Shown piece after piece: positions 51,981 through 60,174 of a DNA stretch of 64,000 nt. Under the pieces are notes generated by a model. The model did no database searches. It was not told the origin of the DNA and worked only from the letters and a program-made list of their open reading frames with translations. The DNA lies in the NCBI RefSeq assembly GCF_040095835.1, contig NZ_JBBMFT010000002.1, positions 1 through 64,000 on the forward strand, read 5' to 3'. Source of the DNA: Flavonifractor hominis. Its GTDB lineage: Bacteria; Bacillota; Clostridia; Oscillospirales; Oscillospiraceae. The translations under genes and the position numbers were made by a program. Positions within the stretch are counted from its first letter, which is position 1. Every line of letters begins with the position of its first letter.

Positions 51981-52020
51981 ATTTGGCCCCCGGGATCTAA
52001 TCCCGGGGGCCAAATTTTTT
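51981..52020 (+). terminator. Terminator after GH2
   Basis: A 15-bp stem (TTTGGCCCCCGGGAT with its complement) and a CTA loop, followed by six T. Confidence 0.92.
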
Positions 52021-52302
52021 GTCAGACACCCTCTCCCAAGCAGTTGGATTGGATTTTCGATGTTGCTCAATCTACTTGTATCCGTATTGCAAGCAGACGG
52101 GAATTGAAAAATGGCTGATATTCTCTCCATCTTTTTCAATTGCCCCTCTGCTCTTCTCGGGTAGCCAACACAACTTTCGCCCCAGTCCACTGTGCAAAAG
52201 GCTGTGCGCAAAAACGGTTTTTTCTGTGCACACCTCTGGTAAAAAATCTATGTTATACTAAATTTGCTTTTATTCGTAAGCTTGTACCAGGAGGTGACGT
52301 CT
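52021..52302 (+). other. Leader and promoter region of the XRE operon
   Basis: No gene is seen. A TATACT at 52254-52259 is a likely -10, without a clear -35. The AGGAGG for the XRE gene lies about nine bases before its TTG start. Confidence 0.45.
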
Positions 52303-53745
52303 TTGCTGCTGTTCAGCGAATACCTGCGGGACCTGCTGCAGGCCAAAAAAATGACCGTCTCCGCCTTGTCCCGCCTATCCGGTGTGGAGCGGACCGCACT
52401 CTCCAAAGCTTTGGCAGGGCAGCGAGTGCTGCCCTACGACTCCCTCAGCTCCATAATTTATCATCTTCGGCTGACCCCAGCCGAGGGCCAGCGGCTGCGG
52501 GTCTATTATGATGCGCAGTTTGAAAAAGAAGGCATCCGTCGGGCCCGAGAGCTGGTAGGGAGGTTATTTGTCGATTTAGCAGAGCTGGACTTTGTGACCC
52601 CCGCCTTTGAAGAAAGCCAGCTGCTGATGGATCTGACACAATATGCTGCCCAGCGTTCCATTTTCTCTGGCGTCACCAATGTGCAGCCTCTGCTCCGAAT
52701 GGTTCTTACACAGGAATTGACGCGGGATGACGCACAGATTGCCCTTACTGTACCGCCTACCGATACCTTTCTCATCGGAGAGTTGCTGCGCCGCTATCTG
52801 GATGGCCGGATGAACGGGGAAGTCCGTCAGATCATCGCCTTTGATGCTTCCGGGACAGCGGAGGATATCAGTCTGCATAATCTGGAGTGCTTTTGTCGCA
52901 TCCTTCCCATCTGCCTTCTCTCCAGGCGAACTTATCATCCTTATTATTATTACGATAATACCGTCGCCGCCCGCTATACCGATCCCTTCCCCTATTTTCT
53001 GGTGACGCACAGCTGTGTGGTCTGCCTTTCAGAGGACGGAGAACAGGCAATGCTGCTTCAGGGCGCGGATCAGGTCAACTGCTATCGCCGGCATTTTCAA
53101 AACCTCTGTTCCCGCTGCTATAACCTGATTCAGTATACCACCGATCCTGTGGAGATCCTTGCCTCTTATGACGGATGCACCGACCATGACGGGTTTTATA
53201 TGGTCATGGAACAGCCCTGTTTCGGCCGTTTTTATGACGAGGCTGTCATTGCGGCCCACCTGCGCTCCAATCTGCCCTTTCAGGATCGTCTGGCCCAGGT
53301 GGCCCGGAAGCGTTTTGCCAAACTGCGGACAGCGACGCGTTTTTATACCCTCTTTTCCCGGGAGGGATTGGAGCGCTTTTCCGCCAGCGGCGCACTGGAT
53401 GACTTTCCCACCGCCTTTGTTGCACCTTTTTCCCCGGAAGAACGCCGTTGGCTGATGACTGCGCTGGCGGAACACATCCGCTCCGGCGACATTGTAGGTC
53501 GGATCTTTTCCCAGGGCGTGTTCCCCGATTATCTGAGTATGACCACCTCGCAGCGTTCCGGGATCGGCTTTTTTACGACGGAACGTTTCCCGCTGCAACG
53601 GGGATTTTGCTCGGTACAGCTGCGGGAGCCTAACCTATGCAGAGCTTTCCATCAGTGGCTCCTCCACCTTCCAGTCTGTGAAGGGGTGCTGAGCAGAGAC
53701 GAGACCGCGGCAGTTCTGGAGGAATTGGCCCGTACATTGACATGA
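52303..53745 (+). CDS. XRE-type HTH regulator with large C-terminal domain
   Basis: This 480-residue protein has an N-terminal lambda-repressor-like helix-turn-helix (about residues 14-60: MTVSALSRLSGVERTALSKA). A 400-residue C-terminal region follows that I cannot assign; it is rich in Tyr, Phe and Arg and shows no enzyme motif. TTG at 52303 was chosen because AGGAGG lies eight bases upstream. It overlaps the start region of a membrane protein gene and is followed by a GLUG/SLH surface protein, so the three likely form one operon. Such large XRE proteins often control neighbouring surface genes; this is inferred. Confidence 0.82.
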   Translation: MLLFSEYLRDLLQAKKMTVSALSRLSGVERTALSKALAGQRVLPYDSLSSIIYHLRLTPAEGQRLRVYYDAQFEKEGIRRARELVGRLFVDLAELDFVTPAFEESQLLMDLTQYAAQRSIFSGVTNVQPLLRMVLTQELTRDDAQIALTVPPTDTFLIGELLRRYLDGRMNGEVRQIIAFDASGTAEDISLHNLECFCRILPICLLSRRTYHPYYYYDNTVAARYTDPFPYFLVTHSCVVCLSEDGEQAMLLQGADQVNCYRRHFQNLCSRCYNLIQYTTDPVEILASYDGCTDHDGFYMVMEQPCFGRFYDEAVIAAHLRSNLPFQDRLAQVARKRFAKLRTATRFYTLFSREGLERFSASGALDDFPTAFVAPFSPEERRWLMTALAEHIRSGDIVGRIFSQGVFPDYLSMTTSQRSGIGFFTTERFPLQRGFCSVQLREPNLCRAFHQWLLHLPVCEGVLSRDETAAVLEELARTLT

Positions 53746-53756
53746 GAGGTGCAGCT

Positions 53757-54497
53757 ATGCTGAACTGGATAATAGCAAATTGGATTTTTTCCATTCCCAT
53801 CGGCGTCTTTGTTGTCTATCTCCTCTGTTACGGAATGGAACAGGCCGTCTATTCCGTTCTGGGCATCCGTGCCGCCAATGTGCCCCACAAAAAGCGCTTT
53901 CCCGCCACCATCCTCTTTCTGGAGGCCCTGTCAGTATTTTTCTTCCTGATGTGGTACAACTGCGGCATGGTTTTCTGGCAGAAGGGCTGGCGTCCTGCTC
54001 TGCTGGCTCTCTTTTTTGTCTCGCTGGCTCTGCTGGCCGGAATGTGGCTCCGGACTTACCAACGGCTGACACGGCGGTCCCCTAAATGGGGGCGAGGCTA
54101 TCCGCCTGGGGCGGCACTGTGCTTCTGTCTCCGCCGGACACTGGGCAGCTTTGTGCCCGGCTGGTTTGTGGGGCTGATTCCGGCCGGTTTTTATCAGAGT
54201 GTAGGCCTGAACGGTATGGAAGGGGCCACCCGCAGCCTGGTCGCTATGGTGCTCCCCGGCCTTCTACCCCTGCTCTTCCTGCTGGTCGTCTGGCTGATAT
54301 GCAGCCTCGATGAAAAGGCCATCCGGGCCGCGGCCAACGGGACCTATGACCCGCTGAAGGAGCCGGAGAAGCAGGAGCGTACCCTGTTTGACATAACCTA
54401 TGAGGCACAGATGGCGGACCTCATCCAGCAGGCCATCCGGCAGGAAGAGGAAGAGAATGAGCGCCGCTACCGAGAATACTGGGAGGGAAAACAATGA
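53757..54497 (+). CDS. Multi-pass membrane protein of unknown function
   Basis: This 246-residue protein has about five to six hydrophobic segments: residues 5-27, 47-68, 78-95, 130-150 and 168-190. A charged helical C-terminal tail follows (about 195-246). No family is recognised. The ATG at 53757 follows GAGAGGTG; an ATG at 53742, overlapping the previous stop as ATGA, would add five residues. Its own stop overlaps the next start by four bases. The context suggests it acts with the XRE regulator and the SLH surface protein, for example in sensing or export, but nothing in the sequence proves it. Confidence 0.75.
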   Translation: MLNWIIANWIFSIPIGVFVVYLLCYGMEQAVYSVLGIRAANVPHKKRFPATILFLEALSVFFFLMWYNCGMVFWQKGWRPALLALFFVSLALLAGMWLRTYQRLTRRSPKWGRGYPPGAALCFCLRRTLGSFVPGWFVGLIPAGFYQSVGLNGMEGATRSLVAMVLPGLLPLLFLLVVWLICSLDEKAIRAAANGTYDPLKEPEKQERTLFDITYEAQMADLIQQAIRQEEEENERRYREYWEGKQ

Positions 54498-57400
54498 AAA
54501 GGAAGCGTTCTTTGAAGGGAAAAACGGGTATCAGCTGGCTTTTGACCCTGGCGGTGATGATGGGGCTGTTTTCTCCGCTCAGCATTTTGGTGCCAGAAGC
54601 CCGGGCGGCAAGCTCCCCCAAGCCCGCCGCACCGGCGCTGGACGACTTTCTGGTACCGGTATCCCAGGTCACCAAGGTCCCTGCCGGATATACCGGCGTG
54701 TACACCGCCGCCGACCTGCTGGCCATCTCGGACGCCCCAAACGAAAACTACATCCTGATGGCCGACATTAACCTGTCCGGCTATGCCTGGGAACCGCTGT
54801 GCAATGATTCCGACGCACCCTTTACCGGCATTTTTGAGGGCAACGGCCATGTGATCTCCAACCTGAAGGGCGGCAACGGCCTGTTCAGTTATACGTCCAC
54901 TTATCAAAATGGTGCGGAGATACGGAATGTAGGCATCGAAAACGCCTCCATTTCTGCCCAATACGAGGATCAATGGAACGGTATCATCGGCGGCATCGTG
55001 GCCTATGCCACAGATGACACCACCATTTCCAACTGCTATTTTCAGGGGGGTATCGACAGCAACGCCAATATGATCGGCGGCATCGTGGGAAAGTTCAGCA
55101 GCGCGAAGCCGGTGGAGTCCTGCTGGATGACAGGCGACATCCGTTCCACCAATATGGGCGGCAGCTTTAATGAGCCGTTGGTAGGCGGCATTATCGGTCA
55201 GTCCAGCTACAGCAATCTGACTGTCACCAACTGTATCCACAACGGTTCCATTGAATCCTACGGCTATGCATCTTATGTCGGCGGCATCAGCGGCAGCATG
55301 GAGGGAACCATCTCCAACTGCCAGAATTACGGTTCCATCACTCAGCACGACCAATACGCCTATATCGGCGGCATTGTCAGCGGACTTTGGACACCCGAGA
55401 TCGAATCCTGTATAAACGCTGCGGAGGTTCGGATGGCGGGAAATGGCACCGCCTCCCGCTCGCGGCTCGGCGGCATTACTGCCACCAGCGCCAACATCAG
55501 CAACTGCTTCAACTGCGGCGATATTACCGCCGACGGGGCCTCCTATGTGGGTGGGATCACCGGCGAAAACGGCTATGCGGACAACAGCTACAACGTGGGC
55601 ACTGTGCGTCTGGACAACCCAGTCACTGCCGGCGCGTTCGCCGGAGATTACGGCTGCGGCGCGCTGTTTGGGTCCGTTTCGGGTGCCTCCTCCAACTGCT
55701 ACTATCTGGCCGGCGACCTGCCCGCCTATGAGAAGGTCAACGGCACTCCCACCCTCACCAACCTCCGCTCCCTGACTGCCGACCAGATGAAAAAGAGCAG
55801 CAGCTTCGGCGGCTTTGACTTTGATAACGTCTGGACCATGGACAGCGGCAGTTACCCCTACCCTGTCCTGCAGGGCATAGACCTCTCCGGCGGCGGCTCT
55901 ACCACCTCGCCTTCCTCCAACATCCCCACCCCGATTATGACGAAAGTCACCAGCACCAAAAGCGGCGTACAGGTTTCCTGGACCCGCCCTCTGGACAGTT
56001 TGAACACCACCTATACCATTGACGGCTACTATATCCTGCGAAAATCGTCGGGCGGCAGCTTCCAAAAAATTGGAGAAACCACCGGTACGTCCTATATGGA
56101 TACCACAGCGGAAGAAGGACGTACTTATACCTACACTGTCCAGGCCTATTATCAGGGAAAGACCGGCAGCTATGATCCCACCGGACTGAGCATTACCTTC
56201 AGCAAGCCGAAGGAGGAGGCGGAGTGGGTCCCCAGCGCTGCCGTCAACACCTATGTGCAGGACCACGTCTGGTTTGCCGAAAGCGATACTTACGACAACC
56301 GGATGGACCACCGCTTTGCCGCCTACATCGCCGAGGCCCAGAGCTCCGGCGGACAGATGGCGGCGGAGATTGCCTATGATCTTCTCAACACCGCCGATGA
56401 AGCGACCAACTTCCAGCGCCTTACCATCCTTGAAAATCCTTATGACGCGCTGATGGTGGAGCTGCTGTCCAATATGGGGGAGTCCCAGAGTTCTCACGTA
56501 GCGCTGGAATCCGAGATGGTTGACCTGAGCAATTCCGTATTGGAGCTGATCTACAAAATGCAGCCGGACTATGTGCCCGACGACACCTTCAGCACCAACC
56601 TCATGGACCTCTTTACGGAGCCGGAGAGCTTCCAGACAAAACATCCAGCCCTGTATGACACGCTGAAAAGCGCCATCGACAGCAGCGTCAAAGAAGTGGG
56701 GCGGGAAAAAACCCTCAACGCGCTGCTCACAGGCATTGAGGGCGTGGAGGGTTTTGCCACCGCGCTGGCGGTAATCGGAGAGGCGGGGGAGGTGGTAGAC
56801 TGGTTTTCCGATTCGGCCCAGTACTATCTGCTGGTGGAGACCTATGTGAATCTGGGCGAGAATACCCGGGAGGTTCTGCGGAGCGTCGCCTCCAGAATGA
56901 GCGGCGTTCAGGCCATCCAGTTCCGCGCGGCGCTGGCCAAGTACGAGCAGTATATGACGGCTGATGAGCTGGCTGCCGCCTTCATGAAGGGGGGCGACAT
57001 CGCCGTGGATCTGGGCGGGCGGCTCTATGACATGGTGGGCGCTCCGGCCGCCAGTTTCCTGGCCACCAAATATGTATCCAAGCTGACGGGTGCGTCGGTG
57101 ACGGTACCGCTGGCCGCCTATCACTTGGGATGGGCCATTTCCAACGCCATTACCAGCAACGATCAGCTGGTCCTCAGCCGGACCATGATCCGTGCCAACT
57201 ACCATGTGGAACAGGCGGTGTACACCATTCTCCAGGAAAATCGCTCCGCGCTGCTCCAAAATCCCAACCCCAATACGGCACTGGCCTTTGATGCGGCCTA
57301 TACGATTCTGCGGCAGTGTGAACTTTACGCCCTGCGGGAATATCAGGACTATCTGGATGCCAGTCAAAAATCCATGGTGCAGGGCATCCTACATCTGGGC

Positions 57401-58708
57401 AATCAGAACAGCAATTCCTATGAGATTGCCATCGCCGACCGTGAGATCATTGACTGGGATCTGGCTTTGTGTCACGGAGAGCGGGTTTCCGACCAGCATT
57501 TGGGCAGCAACATTCTGGTGATCAGCGGTGCCAGCGAGGCCTCTCTGCGCAACAGCACCGGAAAGACCCTGCTGGAGGCCGATCTGGACGGCATCACCGA
57601 GCACGGCAGCTCGGATGTGACCGGGCAGCTTCTCAGCAAGGATGTTTTTTACCTGGGCATCTACGCAAACGGCCTTTACAATCTGCGCATCACCCCCAAC
57701 GGCAAGGAGCCTCTGGTGGTGATGTACATACAGCTCGATGCAGACATGAATACCGTCAAAATTGACAGCTATCAGATCCTGGGAAATGGCACCATCACCG
57801 GTTCGCTCAACGCAGAAGTCTATGGTACCGGTAACGGAAAACTCCGGCTGACTCAAAGCGGGAGCGATTTGACGCCAACACATCAGATCAACAATATGGA
57901 TCAGATGACCAAGATCAAGGGCATTTCCCTGGAGGGGAAGGCCCAGGGCGCGGTCACAAAGGGCCAGGCCTTCCGGCTGGAGCCCCAGATCCAGCCCTCC
58001 AATGCTAGTCTGCCCTGCCTATTCTGGTCCAGTTCCAACCCTGCCGTGGCCACTGTAGACGATACCGGACTGGTCACACCTCTGTCGGCCGGGACCGCCA
58101 CTATCGTGGCCCAGGCTATGGACGGCAGTGGCTGCCGGCTGGTCTATGAACTGACGGTGGACGGTACTCTGTCTACCTTTGTTGACGTACCCTCCAACGC
58201 CTGGTATGCCGACGCAGTCCAATGGGCGGTGGAGAACGGCATTACCTCGGGTACCGGACCCAATACCTTCTCTCCCGACCGGCCCTGTACCCGCTCGGAG
58301 GTGGTTACCTTCCTGTGGCGTGCCTTTGGCCTGGACGATCTGGAGAGCGATTCCACAGATAACCCGTTCAAAGATGTAAAGAAAGATACTTTTTACTATG
58401 ACGCAGTTCTGTGGGCGGCAGAGAATAACATTACCACTGGTTCTACTCCCACCACCTTCTCGCCCAATGCCGTCTGCAGCCGAGCCGAAGTGGTTACCTT
58501 CCTGTGGCGCAGCGACTACCCTCTCAAAAAACCCAGCGGCCCTGTTGGCTTTTCCGATGTGCATGTGGGAGATTACTTCTGGTTCCCCGTCAAGTGGGCG
58601 CTGGATGAGGACATCACCACCGGCACCAGCGCCGCCACCTTCTCTCCCACGCTAACCTGTACCCGGGCCCAGGTGGTCACCTTCCTGTACCGTTTTTTCA
58701 ATCGATGA
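54494..58708 (+). CDS. Secreted GLUG-repeat, fibronectin-like, Big_2 and SLH surface protein
   Basis: This 1404-residue protein has a signal peptide (about residues 1-38, ending ARA-AS). A GLUG-type repeat region (about 95-420) follows, with many GGI(V/I/S)G-type turns such as GGIVGKF, GGIIGQS, GGISGSM and GGITGEN. A fibronectin-III-like domain (about 475-575) and a long helical region without known family (about 580-950) come next. Then there is a Big_2-like Ig domain (about 1140-1220) and three SLH repeats (about 1222-1404). GLUG repeats occur in large surface adhesins. It overlaps the membrane protein gene by four bases. The helical region could be an effector or binding part. No terminator with a T-run is evident after it. 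Confidence 0.85.
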   Translation: MKRKRSLKGKTGISWLLTLAVMMGLFSPLSILVPEARAASSPKPAAPALDDFLVPVSQVTKVPAGYTGVYTAADLLAISDAPNENYILMADINLSGYAWEPLCNDSDAPFTGIFEGNGHVISNLKGGNGLFSYTSTYQNGAEIRNVGIENASISAQYEDQWNGIIGGIVAYATDDTTISNCYFQGGIDSNANMIGGIVGKFSSAKPVESCWMTGDIRSTNMGGSFNEPLVGGIIGQSSYSNLTVTNCIHNGSIESYGYASYVGGISGSMEGTISNCQNYGSITQHDQYAYIGGIVSGLWTPEIESCINAAEVRMAGNGTASRSRLGGITATSANISNCFNCGDITADGASYVGGITGENGYADNSYNVGTVRLDNPVTAGAFAGDYGCGALFGSVSGASSNCYYLAGDLPAYEKVNGTPTLTNLRSLTADQMKKSSSFGGFDFDNVWTMDSGSYPYPVLQGIDLSGGGSTTSPSSNIPTPIMTKVTSTKSGVQVSWTRPLDSLNTTYTIDGYYILRKSSGGSFQKIGETTGTSYMDTTAEEGRTYTYTVQAYYQGKTGSYDPTGLSITFSKPKEEAEWVPSAAVNTYVQDHVWFAESDTYDNRMDHRFAAYIAEAQSSGGQMAAEIAYDLLNTADEATNFQRLTILENPYDALMVELLSNMGESQSSHVALESEMVDLSNSVLELIYKMQPDYVPDDTFSTNLMDLFTEPESFQTKHPALYDTLKSAIDSSVKEVGREKTLNALLTGIEGVEGFATALAVIGEAGEVVDWFSDSAQYYLLVETYVNLGENTREVLRSVASRMSGVQAIQFRAALAKYEQYMTADELAAAFMKGGDIAVDLGGRLYDMVGAPAASFLATKYVSKLTGASVTVPLAAYHLGWAISNAITSNDQLVLSRTMIRANYHVEQAVYTILQENRSALLQNPNPNTALAFDAAYTILRQCELYALREYQDYLDASQKSMVQGILHLGNQNSNSYEIAIADREIIDWDLALCHGERVSDQHLGSNILVISGASEASLRNSTGKTLLEADLDGITEHGSSDVTGQLLSKDVFYLGIYANGLYNLRITPNGKEPLVVMYIQLDADMNTVKIDSYQILGNGTITGSLNAEVYGTGNGKLRLTQSGSDLTPTHQINNMDQMTKIKGISLEGKAQGAVTKGQAFRLEPQIQPSNASLPCLFWSSSNPAVATVDDTGLVTPLSAGTATIVAQAMDGSGCRLVYELTVDGTLSTFVDVPSNAWYADAVQWAVENGITSGTGPNTFSPDRPCTRSEVVTFLWRAFGLDDLESDSTDNPFKDVKKDTFYYDAVLWAAENNITTGSTPTTFSPNAVCSRAEVVTFLWRSDYPLKKPSGPVGFSDVHVGDYFWFPVKWALDEDITTGTSAATFSPTLTCTRAQVVTFLYRFFNR

Positions 58709-58859
58709 CCTTCTCTACGATACATCTCCAAACACGGCTCGGTGGAGAAAAGGGCTCCCCAGTCCATAGCGCCAGGGCGATCATGCTCACCAATGGCGGT
58801 ACCGACAACACACGTCGACTTAATTTCAAGCTTATCGATCTTTCATGGTAAAACTATGC
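58709..58859. other. Intergenic stretch after the SLH gene
   Basis: No gene, terminator with a T-run or promoter is seen. A weak CTCC/GGAG hairpin near 58728 is the only structure. This is where the composition changes from GC-rich chromosome to AT-rich accessory DNA. Confidence 0.4.
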
Positions 58860-59153
58860 GGAGAGTCAAACTTGTGCTATGATAAGAGTGCAAGTCTGGC
58901 TCTCCTTTCTTTTCATGACTCAGGCAGTACAAAAAAGTACACCTGCCTGTAATAAGCAAGTACTTGAGAAAAACACAGGACTTATGAGGAGTTACAAAAG
59001 ATGATAAAAATCCTTTTTGTGTGTCATGGCAGGATTTACCGGGCAGGATAAAAAGTCTCATATCGTCTCATAAGCCCCGTTTTTAAGCGTTTTTTGTGTT
59101 TCGATCTCAAATTTACCAAAGATTTACCAATATTTCTGGAGAGTCAGACTTGC
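58860..59153. repeat. Three copies of a 16-bp repeat; possible short inverted-repeat element
   Basis: GGAGAGTCAAACTTGT starts at 58860. Its inverted relative GCAAGTCTGGCTCTCC is at 58890-58905, and GGAGAGTCAGACTTGC is at 59138-59153. The last two match as inverted repeats at 15 of 16 positions and bound a 264-bp gene-free AT-rich segment, as in a miniature inverted-repeat element or the end of an integrated element. The segment itself contains GATTTACC/ATTTACC words and no gene. Confidence 0.5.
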
Positions 59154-59186
59154 GGATTCTAATACCAGAATAAGGAGATCACTACT

Positions 59187-59585
59187 ATGACTGAGATGAA
59201 GAAACACATTTATGATGAGAACAATGGCCTTTGGTATAAACTCATTGGCGATTATTATATTCCGGTTCTTACCCTGTCCTCCGAGGAACGGCGCCTCATT
59301 GGTAAATGGGGACGGATGCACCGTGACTACCTCAAAGAGCATCGCCCGATCCTTTACAATGACCTGATTCTTAGCGGCCAGTTCTGGACATACCTTGCTG
59401 ATCTGAACGAACAGGCGCAGGAGCGGTTGTCCCTGATTATTGAGCAGATGAAGGCCACTGAGGGCGTGACCGAGGAAATGAAGGCAGCCGACCAGATGGC
59501 GTGGGTTAGTGCTATGAACAGCATCCGCAACCGGGCAGAGGAAATCATCCTCCGGGAACTGATTTACGGGGAGGATGTGGCATGA
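59187..59585 (+). CDS. TnpV-like transposon-encoded protein
   Basis: This 132-residue protein resembles TnpV, a small protein carried by Clostridial transposons and integrative elements. Typical segments are GDYYIPVLTL near residue 21, GKWGRMHRDYLKEHRPILYN near residue 39, EGVTEEMKAADQMAWVSAMN near residue 92 and the end SIRNRAEEIILRELIY. The biochemical role of TnpV is not established. ATAAGGAG precedes the ATG. It overlaps the next gene by four bases and marks the start of an accessory segment. Confidence 0.85.
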   Translation: MTEMKKHIYDENNGLWYKLIGDYYIPVLTLSSEERRLIGKWGRMHRDYLKEHRPILYNDLILSGQFWTYLADLNEQAQERLSLIIEQMKATEGVTEEMKAADQMAWVSAMNSIRNRAEEIILRELIYGEDVA

Positions 59586-59842
59586 GACTACTGGAAGAAT
59601 TTTGGTACGGCAACATTGAGCCCACAGAGTACGACACTTCTTCTAAGGAGTACAAGAAACTGCAGGAGCTGATCTGCAGGAATGAAGAAAAACTCAAAGC
59701 TACCCTGACAGACGAGCAGAAAGAATTGTTTGAGAAGTACGCCGATTGTGTACGGGAGTATCAGACCATCACGGATTGCCTGATATTCCAAAATGGCTTT
59801 AAGCTGGGTGCCAGGATGATGTTGGAAGTCATGGAAGAATAA
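59582..59842 (+). CDS. Small DUF6809-like protein
   Basis: This 86-residue helical protein (start MRLLEEFWYGNIEPTEYDTS, end NGFKLGARMMLEVMEE) has the pattern LLEEFxYGNI...GFxLGxRMMxEV, which I associate with the DUF6809 family often found beside TnpV. It overlaps the TnpV gene by four bases and shares the terminator that follows. Function unknown. Confidence 0.75.
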   Translation: MRLLEEFWYGNIEPTEYDTSSKEYKKLQELICRNEEKLKATLTDEQKELFEKYADCVREYQTITDCLIFQNGFKLGARMMLEVMEE

Positions 59843-59863
59843 TCGAATATTTAGATAGTTGAG

Positions 59864-59910
59864 CAACACGCCGCCTATAGGAATCCCCTATGGACGGCGT
59901 GTTATTTTTA
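59864..59910 (+). terminator. Terminator after the TnpV-DUF6809 pair
   Basis: A stem of AACACGCCG and CCTATAGG arms with their near-complements CCTATGG and CGGCGTGTT, followed by ATTTTTAT. Confidence 0.8.
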
Positions 59911-59988
59911 TGGAACCACTTGATTTATTTCGTTTAAGCGAATATAATTATAATGGTTTTTTGTATCGTGATTTGCGAGGTGTTTGTT

Positions 59989-60174
59989 ATGAATGGATAT
60001 ATTACAGTCCAGGAAGCTGCTGTAAAGTGGGGAATCACTCCCAGACAAGTTCAAATTCTGTGCAAGTCGAATCGTATTGACGGTGCTACTCGCATGAGTA
60101 GAATTTGGATCATTCCAGAAAATGCAGAAAAGCCGACAAACGATAAAAGAAAGGCAGCGTACAGCCATGACTAA
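59989..60174 (+). CDS. Small helix-turn-helix protein (excisionase/controller-like)
   Basis: This 61-residue protein starts MNGYITVQEAAVKWGITPRQ. The layout of a MerR/excisionase-type winged helix (YITVQEAAxxWGIT then RQVQILCKSNRI then GATRMSRIWIIP) is clear. The ATG at 59989 was chosen to fit the domain. Its end overlaps the start of the restriction-methyltransferase gene by eight bases, so it may serve as that system's controller or be the excisionase of the element. Which of the two cannot be told from sequence. Confidence 0.75.
   Translation: MNGYITVQEAAVKWGITPRQVQILCKSNRIDGATRMSRIWIIPENAEKPTNDKRKAAYSHD

Noticed and set aside
58790..58845. Run of restriction-site-like words (GGTACC, GTCGAC, AAGCTTATCGAT) resembling a cloning polylinker
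   Set aside because: The order and spacing do not match any polylinker I know, and flanking sequence is continuous with the chromosome. Most likely chance.
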